A DNA stretch of 64,000 bases from Sphingomonas lycopersici (GCF_026130605.1 NZ_JANFAU010000001.1:310001-374000), one strand, 5' to 3'. Numbered from the stretch's first letter, positions 26,736 through 35,902 are shown. Numbers and translations are program-made. The notes: generated by a model not told the origin, from the letters alone.

Positions 26736-26788
26736 TGGATCAGACTGTCCGGCCATCCTCCCACATACGGCAGATTTCGTATTGTTAT

Positions 26789-26805
26789 TTTTATGTCTAT
26801 TGACA
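26789..26805 (+). promoter_or_regulatory. Promoter region of the D-amino-acid operon with shared TTTTATGTC box
   Basis: TTTTATGTC (26789-26797) repeats a sequence found beside the palindrome at 25.5 kb, and TGTCTATTGACA (26794-26805) is a 4-base-arm inverted repeat that includes a perfect -35 box TTGACA (26800-26805). An AT-rich stretch (GGTTATATTTATACC) follows, though I cannot fix one -10. The region stands out against the GC-rich flanks. Confidence 0.5.
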
Positions 26806-26889
26806 CGTTAGGTTATATTTATACCATATTGCGATCGGTAGCGACTCCGCGAGGGCGCGCGCCGCTTTTCGGGAGGATGGTTGGGGCGG

Positions 26890-27900
26890 ATGAAGGTTCC
26901 GGGCAAATATCTGCTGTTCCTGGGTGACGTTGCCGACAGGCTGAGCGCCAAGACGGCCTGTGGCTTGCTCGATTGGGCGCGCGACGAATGCGTCGGGCAA
27001 TCGCGCCTCACGGGGTGCGGCGTGGATCTGGGCCTGCCCGACCTCGATTTCGCCGCCGCCAGGCAGGCCGGCGCGCAGACGCTGGTGATCGGCGTCGCGC
27101 CGTTCGGCGGGACGATCGCCCCGCATTGGATCGAACCGATCGTCGCCGCGCTGACCGCCGGGCTCAATGTCGCGAGCGGAATGCATATCCGCCTGCGCAG
27201 CATTCCCGCAATCGCCGCCGCGGCCGATGCCGCGAGGGTCGGGCTGTTCGACATCCGCGTGCCGGCGGCGACCTATCCGATCGCGTCGGGGCGCAAGCGC
27301 GCCGGGCGGCGCATGCTGATGGTCGGTACTGATTGCGCGGTCGGCAAGAAATATACCGCGCTGACGATCGCGCGCGACATGGCGGCGCGCGGGATGAAGG
27401 CCAGCTTCCGCGCAACCGGGCAGACCGGCATCCTGATCGCCGGGGAGGGCGTGCCGATCGACGCGGTGGTCGCCGATTTCGTCGCCGGCGCGGCCGAAAC
27501 GCTGTCGCCCGACAATCATGCCGATCACTGGGATGTGATCGAGGGGCAGGGATCCTTGTTCCACCCCGCTTACGCCGGTGTCGCGCTCGGGCTGCTCCAC
27601 GGATCGCAGCCCGATGCGATCGTGCTGTGCCACGCGGCCGGGCGGACGCATATCGACGGCTATCCCGATTTTGCGATCCCCGCGCTTGCCGAGTGCATCG
27701 ATCTCAACCTGCGCCTGGCGCGGCTGACCAACCCAGCGGCGCGCTGCGCCGGTGTCGCGATCAACACCTCGGCGCTTCCCGCCGCCGCACGCGCTGATCA
27801 CCTCCGCGCGGTTTCGGCGCAGCTCGGAATGCCGTGCTTCGATCCGCTCGCCACCGGATCGGGGGCGATGCTCGACCACCTCACCGCGGCCGTGGGATAA
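26890..27900 (+). CDS. dgcN: DUF1611 protein, DgcN-like D-glutamate N-acetyltransferase
   Basis: DgcN-type DUF1611 proteins acetylate D-glutamate as the first step of a D-glutamate breakdown route. This 336-residue protein has an N-terminal Rossmann-like part (KYLLFLGDVADRLSAKTACG, LVIGVAPFGGTI) and a C-terminal P-loop domain with the Walker-A-like GTDCAVGKKYTALTIARDM (about residues 146-164), FRATGQTGILIAGEG and HWDVIEGQGSLFHPAYAGVA. ATG 26890 is chosen; a TTG at 26881 with GGAGG upstream is possible. Next gene follows after 5 bases. The family is clear; the acetyltransferase role comes from characterised DgcN and the matching neighbour. Confidence 0.8.
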   Translation: MKVPGKYLLFLGDVADRLSAKTACGLLDWARDECVGQSRLTGCGVDLGLPDLDFAAARQAGAQTLVIGVAPFGGTIAPHWIEPIVAALTAGLNVASGMHIRLRSIPAIAAAADAARVGLFDIRVPAATYPIASGRKRAGRRMLMVGTDCAVGKKYTALTIARDMAARGMKASFRATGQTGILIAGEGVPIDAVVADFVAGAAETLSPDNHADHWDVIEGQGSLFHPAYAGVALGLLHGSQPDAIVLCHAAGRTHIDGYPDFAIPALAECIDLNLRLARLTNPAARCAGVAINTSALPAAARADHLRAVSAQLGMPCFDPLATGSGAMLDHLTAAVG

Positions 27901-27905
27901 TCGCG

Positions 27906-28895
27906 ATGCAGATCGACGCACAGATTGAAACTTGGCCGCTCGCCCGGCCGTTCCGCATCACCGGGCGGACCTATCACGCGATCGACATCGTCGTGGTGAC
28001 GGTTCGCGACGGCGATCATGTCGGGCGCGGCGAGGCGGCGGGGGTCGATTATCTCGGCGAAACCCCCGCGGCGATGCTGGCCACGATCGAGGCGACGCGC
28101 GACGCCTTCCCCGCCGGGCTGACCCGCGCACAGCTGCACACGCACTTGCTCGCCGGCGGCGCCCGCAACGCACTCGATTGCGCTTTATGGGATCTCGAAG
28201 CCGCGCGATCCGCCACGCCGGCGTGGCGCAACGCCGGGATCGCCGCGCTCAAGCCATGCGTCACGGTCTGGACGATCGGGGCCGACGCCCCCGATCTGGT
28301 CGAGCGACAGGCCGCCGACTTTGCCGAGGCGCGCGCGATCAAGCTCAAGCTGACCGGTGACCGCGAGGATGCGGCGCGGGTGCGCGCGGTCCGCGCCGCG
28401 CGGCCCGACGTGTGGCTCGGCGTCGACGGCAATCGCGGGTTCACCCTCCCGGCGCTCGAACGGCTGATGCCGGTGCTGGTCGATGCGCGGGTCGCGCTGG
28501 TCGAGCAACCACTCCCGACCGACAGCGACGCCCTGCTCAATGATTTCGCCGCGCCAATCCCGATCGCCGCCGACGAAAGCGTGCAGGATCTGGCGTCGCT
28601 CGAACGACTGGCGCCCGGTTTTTCGATGATCAACATCAAGCTCGACAAATGCGGCGGGCTGACCGAGGCGCTGGCGATGGTCGAGCTGGCGCGCGCACGC
28701 GGGCTGGGGGTGATGGTCGGCAACATGCTCGGCACCTCGCTCGCGATGGCGCCCGCGTTCATCATCGGCCAGTTCTGCGATGTGGTCGATCTCGACGGCC
28801 CGATCCTCCTCCAGCGCGATCGCCCGCCGGGAGCGATCTATCGCGACGGCACGATCTGGTGCCCCGATACGGTGTGGGGCGGCGGCGCCTCCTGA
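27906..28895 (+). CDS. dgcA: Enolase-superfamily epimerase, DgcA-like (or L-Ala-D/L-Glu epimerase)
   Basis: A 329-residue member of the dipeptide-epimerase branch. The catalytic set is visible: Lys in AIKLKLTGD, metal ligands in VDGNRGF, EQPLPTD and ADESVQD, and the second catalytic Lys in MINIKLDKCGGL; the N-terminal capping domain is ARPFRITGRTYHAIDIVVV. In muropeptide recycling such enzymes convert L-Ala-D-Glu to L-Ala-L-Glu; in the DgcN-DgcA pathway they epimerise N-acetyl-D-Glu to N-acetyl-L-Glu. The adjacent dgcN-like gene, 5 bases upstream, favours the second role. Either way it handles D-Glu stereochemistry. Confidence 0.85.
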   Translation: MQIDAQIETWPLARPFRITGRTYHAIDIVVVTVRDGDHVGRGEAAGVDYLGETPAAMLATIEATRDAFPAGLTRAQLHTHLLAGGARNALDCALWDLEAARSATPAWRNAGIAALKPCVTVWTIGADAPDLVERQAADFAEARAIKLKLTGDREDAARVRAVRAARPDVWLGVDGNRGFTLPALERLMPVLVDARVALVEQPLPTDSDALLNDFAAPIPIAADESVQDLASLERLAPGFSMINIKLDKCGGLTEALAMVELARARGLGVMVGNMLGTSLAMAPAFIIGQFCDVVDLDGPILLQRDRPPGAIYRDGTIWCPDTVWGGGAS

Positions 28896-28939
28896 CGGGC
28901 AAGCAACGACAAATACTCGGGGAAAAAGGGGACAAGAGG

Positions 28940-30334
28940 ATGCGAGCTTTTGCTTATGTGACAAGCGCGCTGGCCGCGCTGACCGTGGCGATGCCGGCGA
29001 TGGCGGCGCCCGATCCGGCGACATTCAAGGCCGAGGTCGATGCGTTCATGGCCAAGGAACTTCAGGCGCAGAAGGTGCCGGGCGCCGCGGTGGCGGTGCT
29101 GCGCGACGGCGCGATCGTCATCGCCAAGGGCTATGGCCTCGCCAATGTCGAGCATGACGTGCCGGTGACGCCCGACACGATCTTCCAATCGGGCTCGCTC
29201 GGCAAGATGTTCACCGCGACGGCGGTGATGCTCGCGGTGCAACAGGGGAAGATCGGGCTCGACGATCCGGTGAGCAAATATCTCCCCGGCACCCCGCCGG
29301 GGTGGAGCCCGATCACCGTCCGCCAATTGCTCACCCACACCTCGGGGATTCCCAATTACGGCCAGGATTTCGATTATCGCCGCGACTATAGCGAGGACGA
29401 ACTGCTCAAGATCGCTTACGCCTTGCCGCTCAGCTTCAAGCCGGGCGCGCGCTGGTCGTACAGCAACACCGCTTATGAAGTGCTCGGCATCCTCGTCCAC
29501 AAGGCCACCGGGCGGACGTATGTCGATATCCTCGACAAGGACGTCTTCGCCCCGCTGGGCATGAAGACCGCGCGCGGCATCAGTGACGCCGATATCGTGC
29601 CACATCGCGCGGCGGGCTATCATCTGGTCGAGGGCGCGCTCAAGAACCAAGACTGGGTGTCGCCGACGATGAACTCGACCGCCGACGGCTCGCTCTATTT
29701 CTCGCTCAACGACATGATCGCCTGGGCGCGCGGGGTCGAGCAGCAGAAACTGCTCGGCGCCGACGGCTGGCGGCAGATCTATACCCCGGTGCGGCTCAAC
29801 AGCGGCAAGACCTATCATTACGGCTTCGGCTGGCAGGTGCAGCAGGCCGCGGGCAAGCCGCATTATTCGCACGGCGGGGCGTGGCAGGGCTTTAAGACCT
29901 ATTATTCGCGCTATCTCGGCGACGGGCTGTCGATCGTCGTGCTGAGCAATTCGGCCGAGACCAAGGTCGACGAACTGGCGGACGGGATCGCCGGGTTGTG
30001 GGATCCCGCGCTCACCGCTCCGCCGCCGCGCCCCGCGCCCGCCCCGGCGATCGCGAAGCGCGTCACCGCGCTGATCGAAAAGGTCCGCACGGAGAAACTG
30101 ACCGACGCCGATCTGCCGCTGGAGACGCCGGGCTTCGCCGCGATCGCCAATCAATATTTCTCGAAGATGCTGCGCGACGCCGGGCCGCTGACGCGGCTCG
30201 ACCTGATCGAGAAGAGCGAGGAAGGCGACGACACGAATTACGTCTTCAACGCCAGCTTCGGCCAGCAGCAGCATCGCGTCGCCTATAAGGTCGCGCCCGG
30301 CGATCAGGTGGCGTCCTTCTACGTCGCGCCGTGA
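28940..30334 (+). CDS. Exported serine hydrolase, beta-lactamase class C/D-peptidase family
   Basis: A 464-residue protein with a signal peptide (SALAALTVAMPAMAA) and the penicillin-recognising fold: catalytic SLGK in FQSGSLGKMFTATAV (about residue 90), YSN in RWSYSNTAYEVLG, and HGG in HYSHGGAWQGF, with TVRQLLTHTSGIPN between. After about residue 360 a C-terminal domain of unknown role follows. Family members include D-aminopeptidases, esterases and D-specific peptidases as well as beta-lactamases; here, between dgcA and an N-acyl-D-amino-acid deacylase, a periplasmic peptidase acting on D-residues is likely. It precedes the deacylase closely (20 bases). Confidence 0.85.
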   Translation: MRAFAYVTSALAALTVAMPAMAAPDPATFKAEVDAFMAKELQAQKVPGAAVAVLRDGAIVIAKGYGLANVEHDVPVTPDTIFQSGSLGKMFTATAVMLAVQQGKIGLDDPVSKYLPGTPPGWSPITVRQLLTHTSGIPNYGQDFDYRRDYSEDELLKIAYALPLSFKPGARWSYSNTAYEVLGILVHKATGRTYVDILDKDVFAPLGMKTARGISDADIVPHRAAGYHLVEGALKNQDWVSPTMNSTADGSLYFSLNDMIAWARGVEQQKLLGADGWRQIYTPVRLNSGKTYHYGFGWQVQQAAGKPHYSHGGAWQGFKTYYSRYLGDGLSIVVLSNSAETKVDELADGIAGLWDPALTAPPPRPAPAPAIAKRVTALIEKVRTEKLTDADLPLETPGFAAIANQYFSKMLRDAGPLTRLDLIEKSEEGDDTNYVFNASFGQQQHRVAYKVAPGDQVASFYVAP

Positions 30335-30354
30335 TCCGCGAAAGGGAAAAGGCC

Positions 30355-31890
30355 ATGAAACGACTGATTTCCAGCCTGTGCGCGGGCGTGTGCGCGCTGA
30401 CCGTCGGCACCGCCGGCGTGGCGCAGACGGCACCGGCGCGATCGACCCTGATCGTCAACGCGCGGGTGATCGACGGCACCGGCGCACCGGCGCGAAACGG
30501 TGCGGTGCGGATCGAGCGCGGCCGGATCGCCGCGATCGGCAAGCTCACGCGCCGCGCGGGCGAAGAGGTCGTCGACGCGCACGGTGAGGTGCTCGCGCCG
30601 GGGTTCATCGATACGCACAGCCACCACGATCACGGGCTGTTCGACACGCCCGATGCGCTGCCCGTCACCACCCAGGGGGTGACGACGATCATCGTCGGGC
30701 AGGACGGCGGATCGGCGCTCCCGGTGGCCGATCTGTTCGCCCGGATGGAGAAAACCCCCGTCGCGGTGAACGTCGCCAGCTATATCGGCCACAATACGAT
30801 CCGCGAAACGGTGATGGGCGAGGATTACAAGCGCCACGCCACACCGGCCGAAATCGAGCGCATGGCCGCGCTGATCGACAGCGGGATGAAGGACGGCGCC
30901 CTGGGGCTGTCGACCGGGCTCGAATATGATCCCGGCATCTATTCCGACAAGGCCGAAGTACTGACGCTGGCGAAGGAAGCCGCGCGTTTCGGCGGGCGCT
31001 ACATCAGCCACGTCCGCAGCGAGGACCAATATCTGTGGGCGGCGCTCGACGAGATCGTCGAGATCGGCCGCGCCACCGGGATGCCGGTGCAGGTATCGCA
31101 TATGAAGCTGGCGATGACCGACTGGTGGGGCGAGGCGAACCGCTATCTCGCGGTGCTCGACCGCGCCCACGCACAGGGCGTCGACATTTCCGGCGACGTC
31201 TATCCCTACGAATATTGGCAATCGACCCTGGCGGTGATGTTCCCCAAGCGCGATTTCGACAATCGCGCGAGCGCCGAATTCGCGCTCAAGCACCTCGCCC
31301 CGCCCGAAGGATTACTGATCTCGCACTTCTCGCCCGAGCCGGCGCTGGTCGGCAAGACGATCGCGCAGATCGCGGCGCTGCGGCGCACCGATCCGGCCGA
31401 GACGCTGATGCGGCTGATCGCCGAATCGCGCGGGCCGACCGCGGAGGAATCGGTGATCGGCACCAGCATGCGCGCGGACGACGTCGCGACGCTGATCGCC
31501 TGGCCGCGCTCGAACATCAGCAGCGACGGCGAACTCGCCGGGCGCCACCCGCGCGGGCGCGGCAGCTTCCCGCGCGTGCTGCGCGTCTATGTCCGCGAGC
31601 AGCATGTGCTGACGCTCGAACAGGCGGTCCACAAGATGAGCGGCGAGGCGGCGGCGCATATGGGGATCGGCGATCGCGGGGTGATCCGCCCCGGCGCGCG
31701 CGCCGATCTGATCCTGTTCGATCCGGCACGGATCACCGACCGCGCGACCAGCGAGGATCCATCCGCTTTGTCGGTCGGCGTCTCGCGCGTGTGGGTCAAT
31801 GGCGGGCTGGTGATGAAGGACGGCAAGGCCACCGGCGTCCGGACCGGCGAGCCGGTGCGCCGCCAGCAATCGGGCGCGCCGCGGACATAG
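30355..31890 (+). CDS. Exported N-acyl-D-amino-acid deacylase (D-aminoacylase)
   Basis: A 511-residue amidohydrolase with signal peptide (MKRLISSLCAGVCALTVGTA). The metal-site start GFIDTHSHHDHGLF, GVTTIIVGQDGGS, LGLSTGLEYDPGIY, YISHVRSEDQYLW, PVQVSHMKLAMTDWWG and ISSDGELAGRHPRGRGSFPR all match the D-aminoacylase/N-acyl-D-glutamate deacylase group. I chose ATG 30355, preceded by AAAAGG, rather than a GTG at 30331 that would overlap the previous gene. It would free D-amino acids from N-acyl forms in the periplasm for uptake and entry to the DgcN-DgcA route. Exact substrate inferred. Confidence 0.9.
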   Translation: MKRLISSLCAGVCALTVGTAGVAQTAPARSTLIVNARVIDGTGAPARNGAVRIERGRIAAIGKLTRRAGEEVVDAHGEVLAPGFIDTHSHHDHGLFDTPDALPVTTQGVTTIIVGQDGGSALPVADLFARMEKTPVAVNVASYIGHNTIRETVMGEDYKRHATPAEIERMAALIDSGMKDGALGLSTGLEYDPGIYSDKAEVLTLAKEAARFGGRYISHVRSEDQYLWAALDEIVEIGRATGMPVQVSHMKLAMTDWWGEANRYLAVLDRAHAQGVDISGDVYPYEYWQSTLAVMFPKRDFDNRASAEFALKHLAPPEGLLISHFSPEPALVGKTIAQIAALRRTDPAETLMRLIAESRGPTAEESVIGTSMRADDVATLIAWPRSNISSDGELAGRHPRGRGSFPRVLRVYVREQHVLTLEQAVHKMSGEAAAHMGIGDRGVIRPGARADLILFDPARITDRATSEDPSALSVGVSRVWVNGGLVMKDGKATGVRTGEPVRRQQSGAPRT

Positions 31891-32040
31891 CATCGATGCA
31901 CCGCATCCGGCGAGGGAGCGGGGCGTGACAGGCTCTGGTTGTGCGCGCCCAAGCAAAACTACGCGGCCCGCGCACTGATGCCGAGTTGCGTGAACGCCGG
32001 CCGGCAACCATCTCTCGCGCTCTCAAGCAGGAGAGCGCAG

Positions 32041-32913
32041 ATGACCGACGCCTATGTTCCGCCGAAGATCTGGACCTGGAACAAGGAGAATGGCGGCCGC
32101 TTCGCCAATATCAACCGGCCGATCGCCGGGGCGACGCACGAGAAGGAGCTGCCCGTCGGGCGCCACCCGCTGCAACTCTATTCGCTCGCCACCCCCAATG
32201 GGGTGAAGGTGACGGTGATGCTGGAGGAGTTGCTCGCGCTTGGCCACGAAGGCGCCGAATATGACGCCTGGTTGATCCGCATCAACGAGGGCGATCAGTT
32301 CGGCAGCGGCTTCGTCGAGATCAACCCCAATTCGAAGATCCCCGCGTTGCTCGATCGCAGCGGGCCGACCCCGATCCGCGTGTTCGAATCGGGCGCCATC
32401 CTTACCTATCTCGCGGAGAAGTTCGGCGAATTCCTCCCCACCGACCCGGCCGGGCGCGCCGAAACCTTGTCCTGGCTGTTCTGGCAAATGGGCGCGGCGC
32501 CCTATCTCGGCGGCGGGTTCGGGCATTTCTACGCTTATGCCCCGTTCAAGATCGAATATGCGATCGACCGCTTCGCGATGGAGGTGAAGCGCCAGCTCGA
32601 CGTGCTCGACCGGCGGCTGGCGGAGAGCGAATATCTCGCCGGCGACAGCTATACGATCGCCGATATCGCGGTGTGGCCGTGGTATGGCGGGATGGCCAAG
32701 GGGCTGCTCTACGACGGCGGCGAATTCCTCCAGGTCGAGGACTATAAGAACCTGCGCCGCTGGACCGACCAGATCGCCGAACGCCCCGCGGTGAAGCGCG
32801 GCCGGATGGTCAATCGCGTGATGGGCGATCCCGAGAGCCAGCTCCACGAGCGCCACGACGCGAGCGATTTCGAGACCAGGACGCAGGACAAGGTGCTGGC
32901 GGCGGAGGCGTGA
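32041..32913 (+). CDS. yghU: Glutathione S-transferase, YghU-like
   Basis: A 290-residue GST of the nu-class YghU type. The long N-terminal extension (KIWTWNKENGGRFANINRPI) and the thioredoxin-like domain with LPVGRHPLQLYSLATPNGVK, NPNSKIPALLD and FESGAILTYLAEKFGEFL are characteristic; the helical domain has LFWQMGAAPYLGGGFGHF and YTIADIAVWPWYG. YghU-like enzymes bind two glutathiones and show disulfide reductase activity. AGGAG lies nine bases before the ATG. Convergent with the ergothioneine gene, 28 bases away; both concern small-thiol chemistry, though co-regulation is not shown. Confidence 0.9.
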   Translation: MTDAYVPPKIWTWNKENGGRFANINRPIAGATHEKELPVGRHPLQLYSLATPNGVKVTVMLEELLALGHEGAEYDAWLIRINEGDQFGSGFVEINPNSKIPALLDRSGPTPIRVFESGAILTYLAEKFGEFLPTDPAGRAETLSWLFWQMGAAPYLGGGFGHFYAYAPFKIEYAIDRFAMEVKRQLDVLDRRLAESEYLAGDSYTIADIAVWPWYGGMAKGLLYDGGEFLQVEDYKNLRRWTDQIAERPAVKRGRMVNRVMGDPESQLHERHDASDFETRTQDKVLAAEA

Positions 32914-32941
32914 GCGATACGCTCACGCTCGCCGCCTGACC

Positions 32942-35167
32942 TCACCACGCCGCGTGGATCGTATCCGCCTTGGCGAGGAAGATCGCGAACAGATCGTCGG
33001 GATCGGTCCATTCGGCGATCGGCGTCCAGCCGCCCGCGCGCAACAGCGTCCGCGCGTCGGACGAGCCGTATTTGTGGCTGTTCTCGGTATGGATCCCCTC
33101 CCCCGCCTTGATCGCGAACGGCATATCGTCGACCACGAAATCCACGTCGCGAGTCGCATCGAGGTGCATCTCGATTCGTGCGGCTTCGGGGTTCCACACC
33201 GCGCGGTGGCGGAATGCGTCGACCGGGATCGTCCCGCCGAGCTCGCGGTTGATCCGCTCGAGCAGGTTGAGGTTGAACGCCGCCGTCACCCCGGCGGAAT
33301 CGTCATAGGCGCGTTCGAGCGTTTCGACCTGCTTGATCCGGTCCATCCCGATCAGCAGCATCGCGCCCTCGCCCAATGAGGCGCGCATCGCGCGCAGGAT
33401 ATCGGTCGAGGAGAAAGCCCCCATGTTGCCGATCGTCGAGCCGGGGAAGAAGCCGAGCTTGGGCAGATCGCGGATTTCCGCCGGCAGCGTGACCGGTGCG
33501 GTGAAATCGGCCTCGACCGGAATGATCGGCAGCCGCGGGAAACGCGCGGCGAGATCGCGCACCGAGGCACGCATGAAATCCCCCGAAATGTCGATCGGGA
33601 CATAGGCCGAAGGCCGGATCGCATCGAGCAGGATCGGGGTCTTGGTCGACGAGCCCGAGCCGAATTCGACCACCGCGCGCCCCGCGCCGACCTGCGCCGC
33701 AAGATCGCCCGCGATCCGCTTCAACAGCGCGGTTTCGGTGCGGGTGGGATAATATTCGGGAAGCTCGGTAATCGCCTCGAACAATTCGGAGCCGCGGCGA
33801 TCGTAGAACCAGCGCGCCGGGATCGCGCGTGGGCGGCGCGTCAGCCCCTCGATCACATCGGCGCGGAAGGCGTCGGTCGCTCCGCGTGCTTCGGGCACCT
33901 CGTCGCGCGCCAGCCGCAACCCGGTGAACTGCCAGCGCTGGTGTGGATAGAAGAAGTTGCGATAACTCGCGCGCACATGCCCGCGCGGGGTGGCGCACGA
34001 TCCGCCGCGCAGGACGAACTGCCCGCTCATAAACTTGCCGTTATATTCGCCGACCGCGCCTTCGGCGGGCGTGAAACCGGGATAGGGCCGATAGGCGCTG
34101 CCGGTCCATTCCCACACATCGCCGAAGAAAGCCGGGCCGCGCGCCGACGGGCGCGGTTCGACCGCGCCGGCAAGATCGAGCAGGTTGCCCTGCTGCGGCG
34201 AATAGGCCCGGGCCGCCGCTTCCCATTCCTCCTCGGTCGGCAGCCGCGCGCCGGCCCAGGTCGCATAAGCGTCGGCCTCGTAGAAACTGATGTGGGTGAC
34301 GGGCGCCGCCGGGTCGATCGGCCGCCGCCCGTCGAGCCCGAACCGCGTCCACACGCCGTCACGCTGCTCCCAATAGAGCGGCGCATCGATCTTCTCGCGC
34401 TGCACCCACGCCCAGCCGTCGGACAGCCAGTGGCGCGGCTCGCGATAGCCGCCGTCGGCGATGAACGCCGACCATTCGCCGTTGGTGACGGTCCGATCGG
34501 CGATCGCGAAGGGCTCAAGCAACACGCGATGCGCCGGCCCTTCGCAATCGAATGCGAATTCATCCCCGTCGTGCCCGATCGAGACGATCCCGCCGGGGTG
34601 CCGGATCCAGCCGATCGGGCCGGGCATCGCGACCGGCACCTTGCGCCCGCCGGGCCACATCGCCGGCTCGAGCGGATTGTGCGCGAACAGGTGCAGCACG
34701 TCGGTCAGCAGCAATTCCTGATGCTGCTCCTCATGGTTGCAGCCCAGCACGACCAGCCCGCGCGCCGCATCGGGCAGATCGGGGATCGCGCGCAACATCG
34801 CGCGATCGACCGCCGCGCGATAGGCGAGGATCTCGTCGAGATACGGCCGAGTCAGCAGCCCGCGGCTGCCGCGCCGATGCCGCGCGCCCTCCGCCTCGTA
34901 ATAGCTGTTGAACAGGAAGGGGAAGCGTTCGTCGTGGAGGCGATAGCCGGCAACGAAATCGCGCAGGATGAAGGTTTCGAAAAACCATGTCGTATGCGCC
35001 AGATGCCATTTAGCGGGCGAGGCATCGTCCATCGACTGGACCGTGGCATCGGCATCGGAAAGCGGCGCCGCCAGTGCCTCGCTGAGCCCGCGCACGCCGA
35101 TATAGCGCGCGGCAATATCCTGCGGCGGCACCGCATCGCGCAAGGTTGGGCTGGCAAATTTCGACAT
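32942..35167 (-). CDS. egtBD: Fused ergothioneine enzyme EgtB-EgtD
   Basis: A 741-residue two-part protein. Residues ~25-420 are EgtB, the iron sulfoxide synthase: DinB-like iron site with WHLAHTTWFFE (His near 58) and GCNHEEQHQELLLTD (His145, His149), then a formylglycine-enzyme-like domain with ATWAGARLPTEEEWEAAARA, FFGDVWEWTGSAYRPYPGF and FVLRGGSCATPRGHVRASYR. Residues ~425-741 are EgtD, the SAM-dependent histidine trimethyltransferase: RAIPARWFYDRRGSELFEAI, VVEFGSGSSTKTPILLDAI, YVPIDISGDF, FFPGSTIGNM and ENSHKYGSSD. Usually two genes, here one chain joins hercynine formation with its sulfoxidation. No egtC or egtE is visible nearby. Confidence 0.92.
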   Translation of the reverse strand: MSKFASPTLRDAVPPQDIAARYIGVRGLSEALAAPLSDADATVQSMDDASPAKWHLAHTTWFFETFILRDFVAGYRLHDERFPFLFNSYYEAEGARHRRGSRGLLTRPYLDEILAYRAAVDRAMLRAIPDLPDAARGLVVLGCNHEEQHQELLLTDVLHLFAHNPLEPAMWPGGRKVPVAMPGPIGWIRHPGGIVSIGHDGDEFAFDCEGPAHRVLLEPFAIADRTVTNGEWSAFIADGGYREPRHWLSDGWAWVQREKIDAPLYWEQRDGVWTRFGLDGRRPIDPAAPVTHISFYEADAYATWAGARLPTEEEWEAAARAYSPQQGNLLDLAGAVEPRPSARGPAFFGDVWEWTGSAYRPYPGFTPAEGAVGEYNGKFMSGQFVLRGGSCATPRGHVRASYRNFFYPHQRWQFTGLRLARDEVPEARGATDAFRADVIEGLTRRPRAIPARWFYDRRGSELFEAITELPEYYPTRTETALLKRIAGDLAAQVGAGRAVVEFGSGSSTKTPILLDAIRPSAYVPIDISGDFMRASVRDLAARFPRLPIIPVEADFTAPVTLPAEIRDLPKLGFFPGSTIGNMGAFSSTDILRAMRASLGEGAMLLIGMDRIKQVETLERAYDDSAGVTAAFNLNLLERINRELGGTIPVDAFRHRAVWNPEAARIEMHLDATRDVDFVVDDMPFAIKAGEGIHTENSHKYGSSDARTLLRAGGWTPIAEWTDPDDLFAIFLAKADTIHAAW

Positions 35168-35317
35168 GTCGATCTCTCTCGGCAGCGGCTGATCCGCTCA
35201 ATTGCCCGAACACATCACTCGCCCGTGCGGGATCAGCCGGCTGCCGACGGACTTCGATGCTGACTAGATGGTGTTGCAAAGAGAATAGTCGGGCGGCGGT
35301 TTCGGTTCCGCCCGGCT

Positions 35318-35782
35318 TCATTCAATCATATGTCGATATACGACGGAACCGGTCTTTTCGGCGACCTGATCGTAGAGCCGCCGCGCGGTCGCATTGGTTT
35401 CGTCGGTCTGCCAATAGACGCGTGCAACGCCCGCGGTGCGCGCGCGATCGTACACCGCCTCGATCAGCGCGCGGCCGACCCCCTTCCCGCGCGCGTCTCG
35501 GGCGGTGAAAAGATCCTGAAGGTAGATGCTCGGCGCGATCGCGGTGGTGCTGCGGTGGAACAGATAATGCGTGAGGCCGAGCAGCGCGCCGCCCTGTTCG
35601 GCGACCAGCGCATGCACCGGCTCATAAGCGTCGAAGAACCGGCCCCAGGTCGTCGCGGTGATGTCGGCTGCCAGCGCGGTCGCGCCCGATCGACCGTAAA
35701 AGGCGTTATACCCGTCCCATAGCGGCAGCCAGCGCGGATAGTCGCTGGCCAGGATCGGGCGGACAACCAGGGTCTCGATCAT
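35318..35782 (-). CDS. GNAT-family N-acetyltransferase
   Basis: A 154-residue single-domain GNAT. Strand-turn motifs VVRPILASDYPRWLPLWDGY at the N-terminus, YLQDLFTARDARGKGVGRAL with the acetyl-CoA pyrophosphate loop (R/Q-x-x-G-x-G/A as ARGKGVGRAL), and VYWQTDETNATARRLYDQVA in the C-terminal half are typical. ATG 35782 gives MIETLVVRPI. It lies upstream of and co-directional with egtBD, with a 150-base gap. Acceptor substrate unknown. Confidence 0.87.
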   Translation of the reverse strand: MIETLVVRPILASDYPRWLPLWDGYNAFYGRSGATALAADITATTWGRFFDAYEPVHALVAEQGGALLGLTHYLFHRSTTAIAPSIYLQDLFTARDARGKGVGRALIEAVYDRARTAGVARVYWQTDETNATARRLYDQVAEKTGSVVYRHMIE

Positions 35783-35902
35783 GCACGCGGGGATATGCCC
35801 GCCCGTCGCGCGGCTCAAGTGGCCCCGCGTCATTTCGGGCGCGCATCGATCGTTATTTTATTCTATGGGATCGATTGTTCGGTCGATCCCCAGGAGGCGT
35901 CG

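Noticed and set aside
28940..30334. Antibiotic-resistance AmpC beta-lactamase
   Set aside because: The SxxK, YSN and HGG motifs fit the wider serine-hydrolase family, but the D-amino-acid operon, extra C-terminal domain and HGG instead of KTG argue against a dedicated beta-lactamase.
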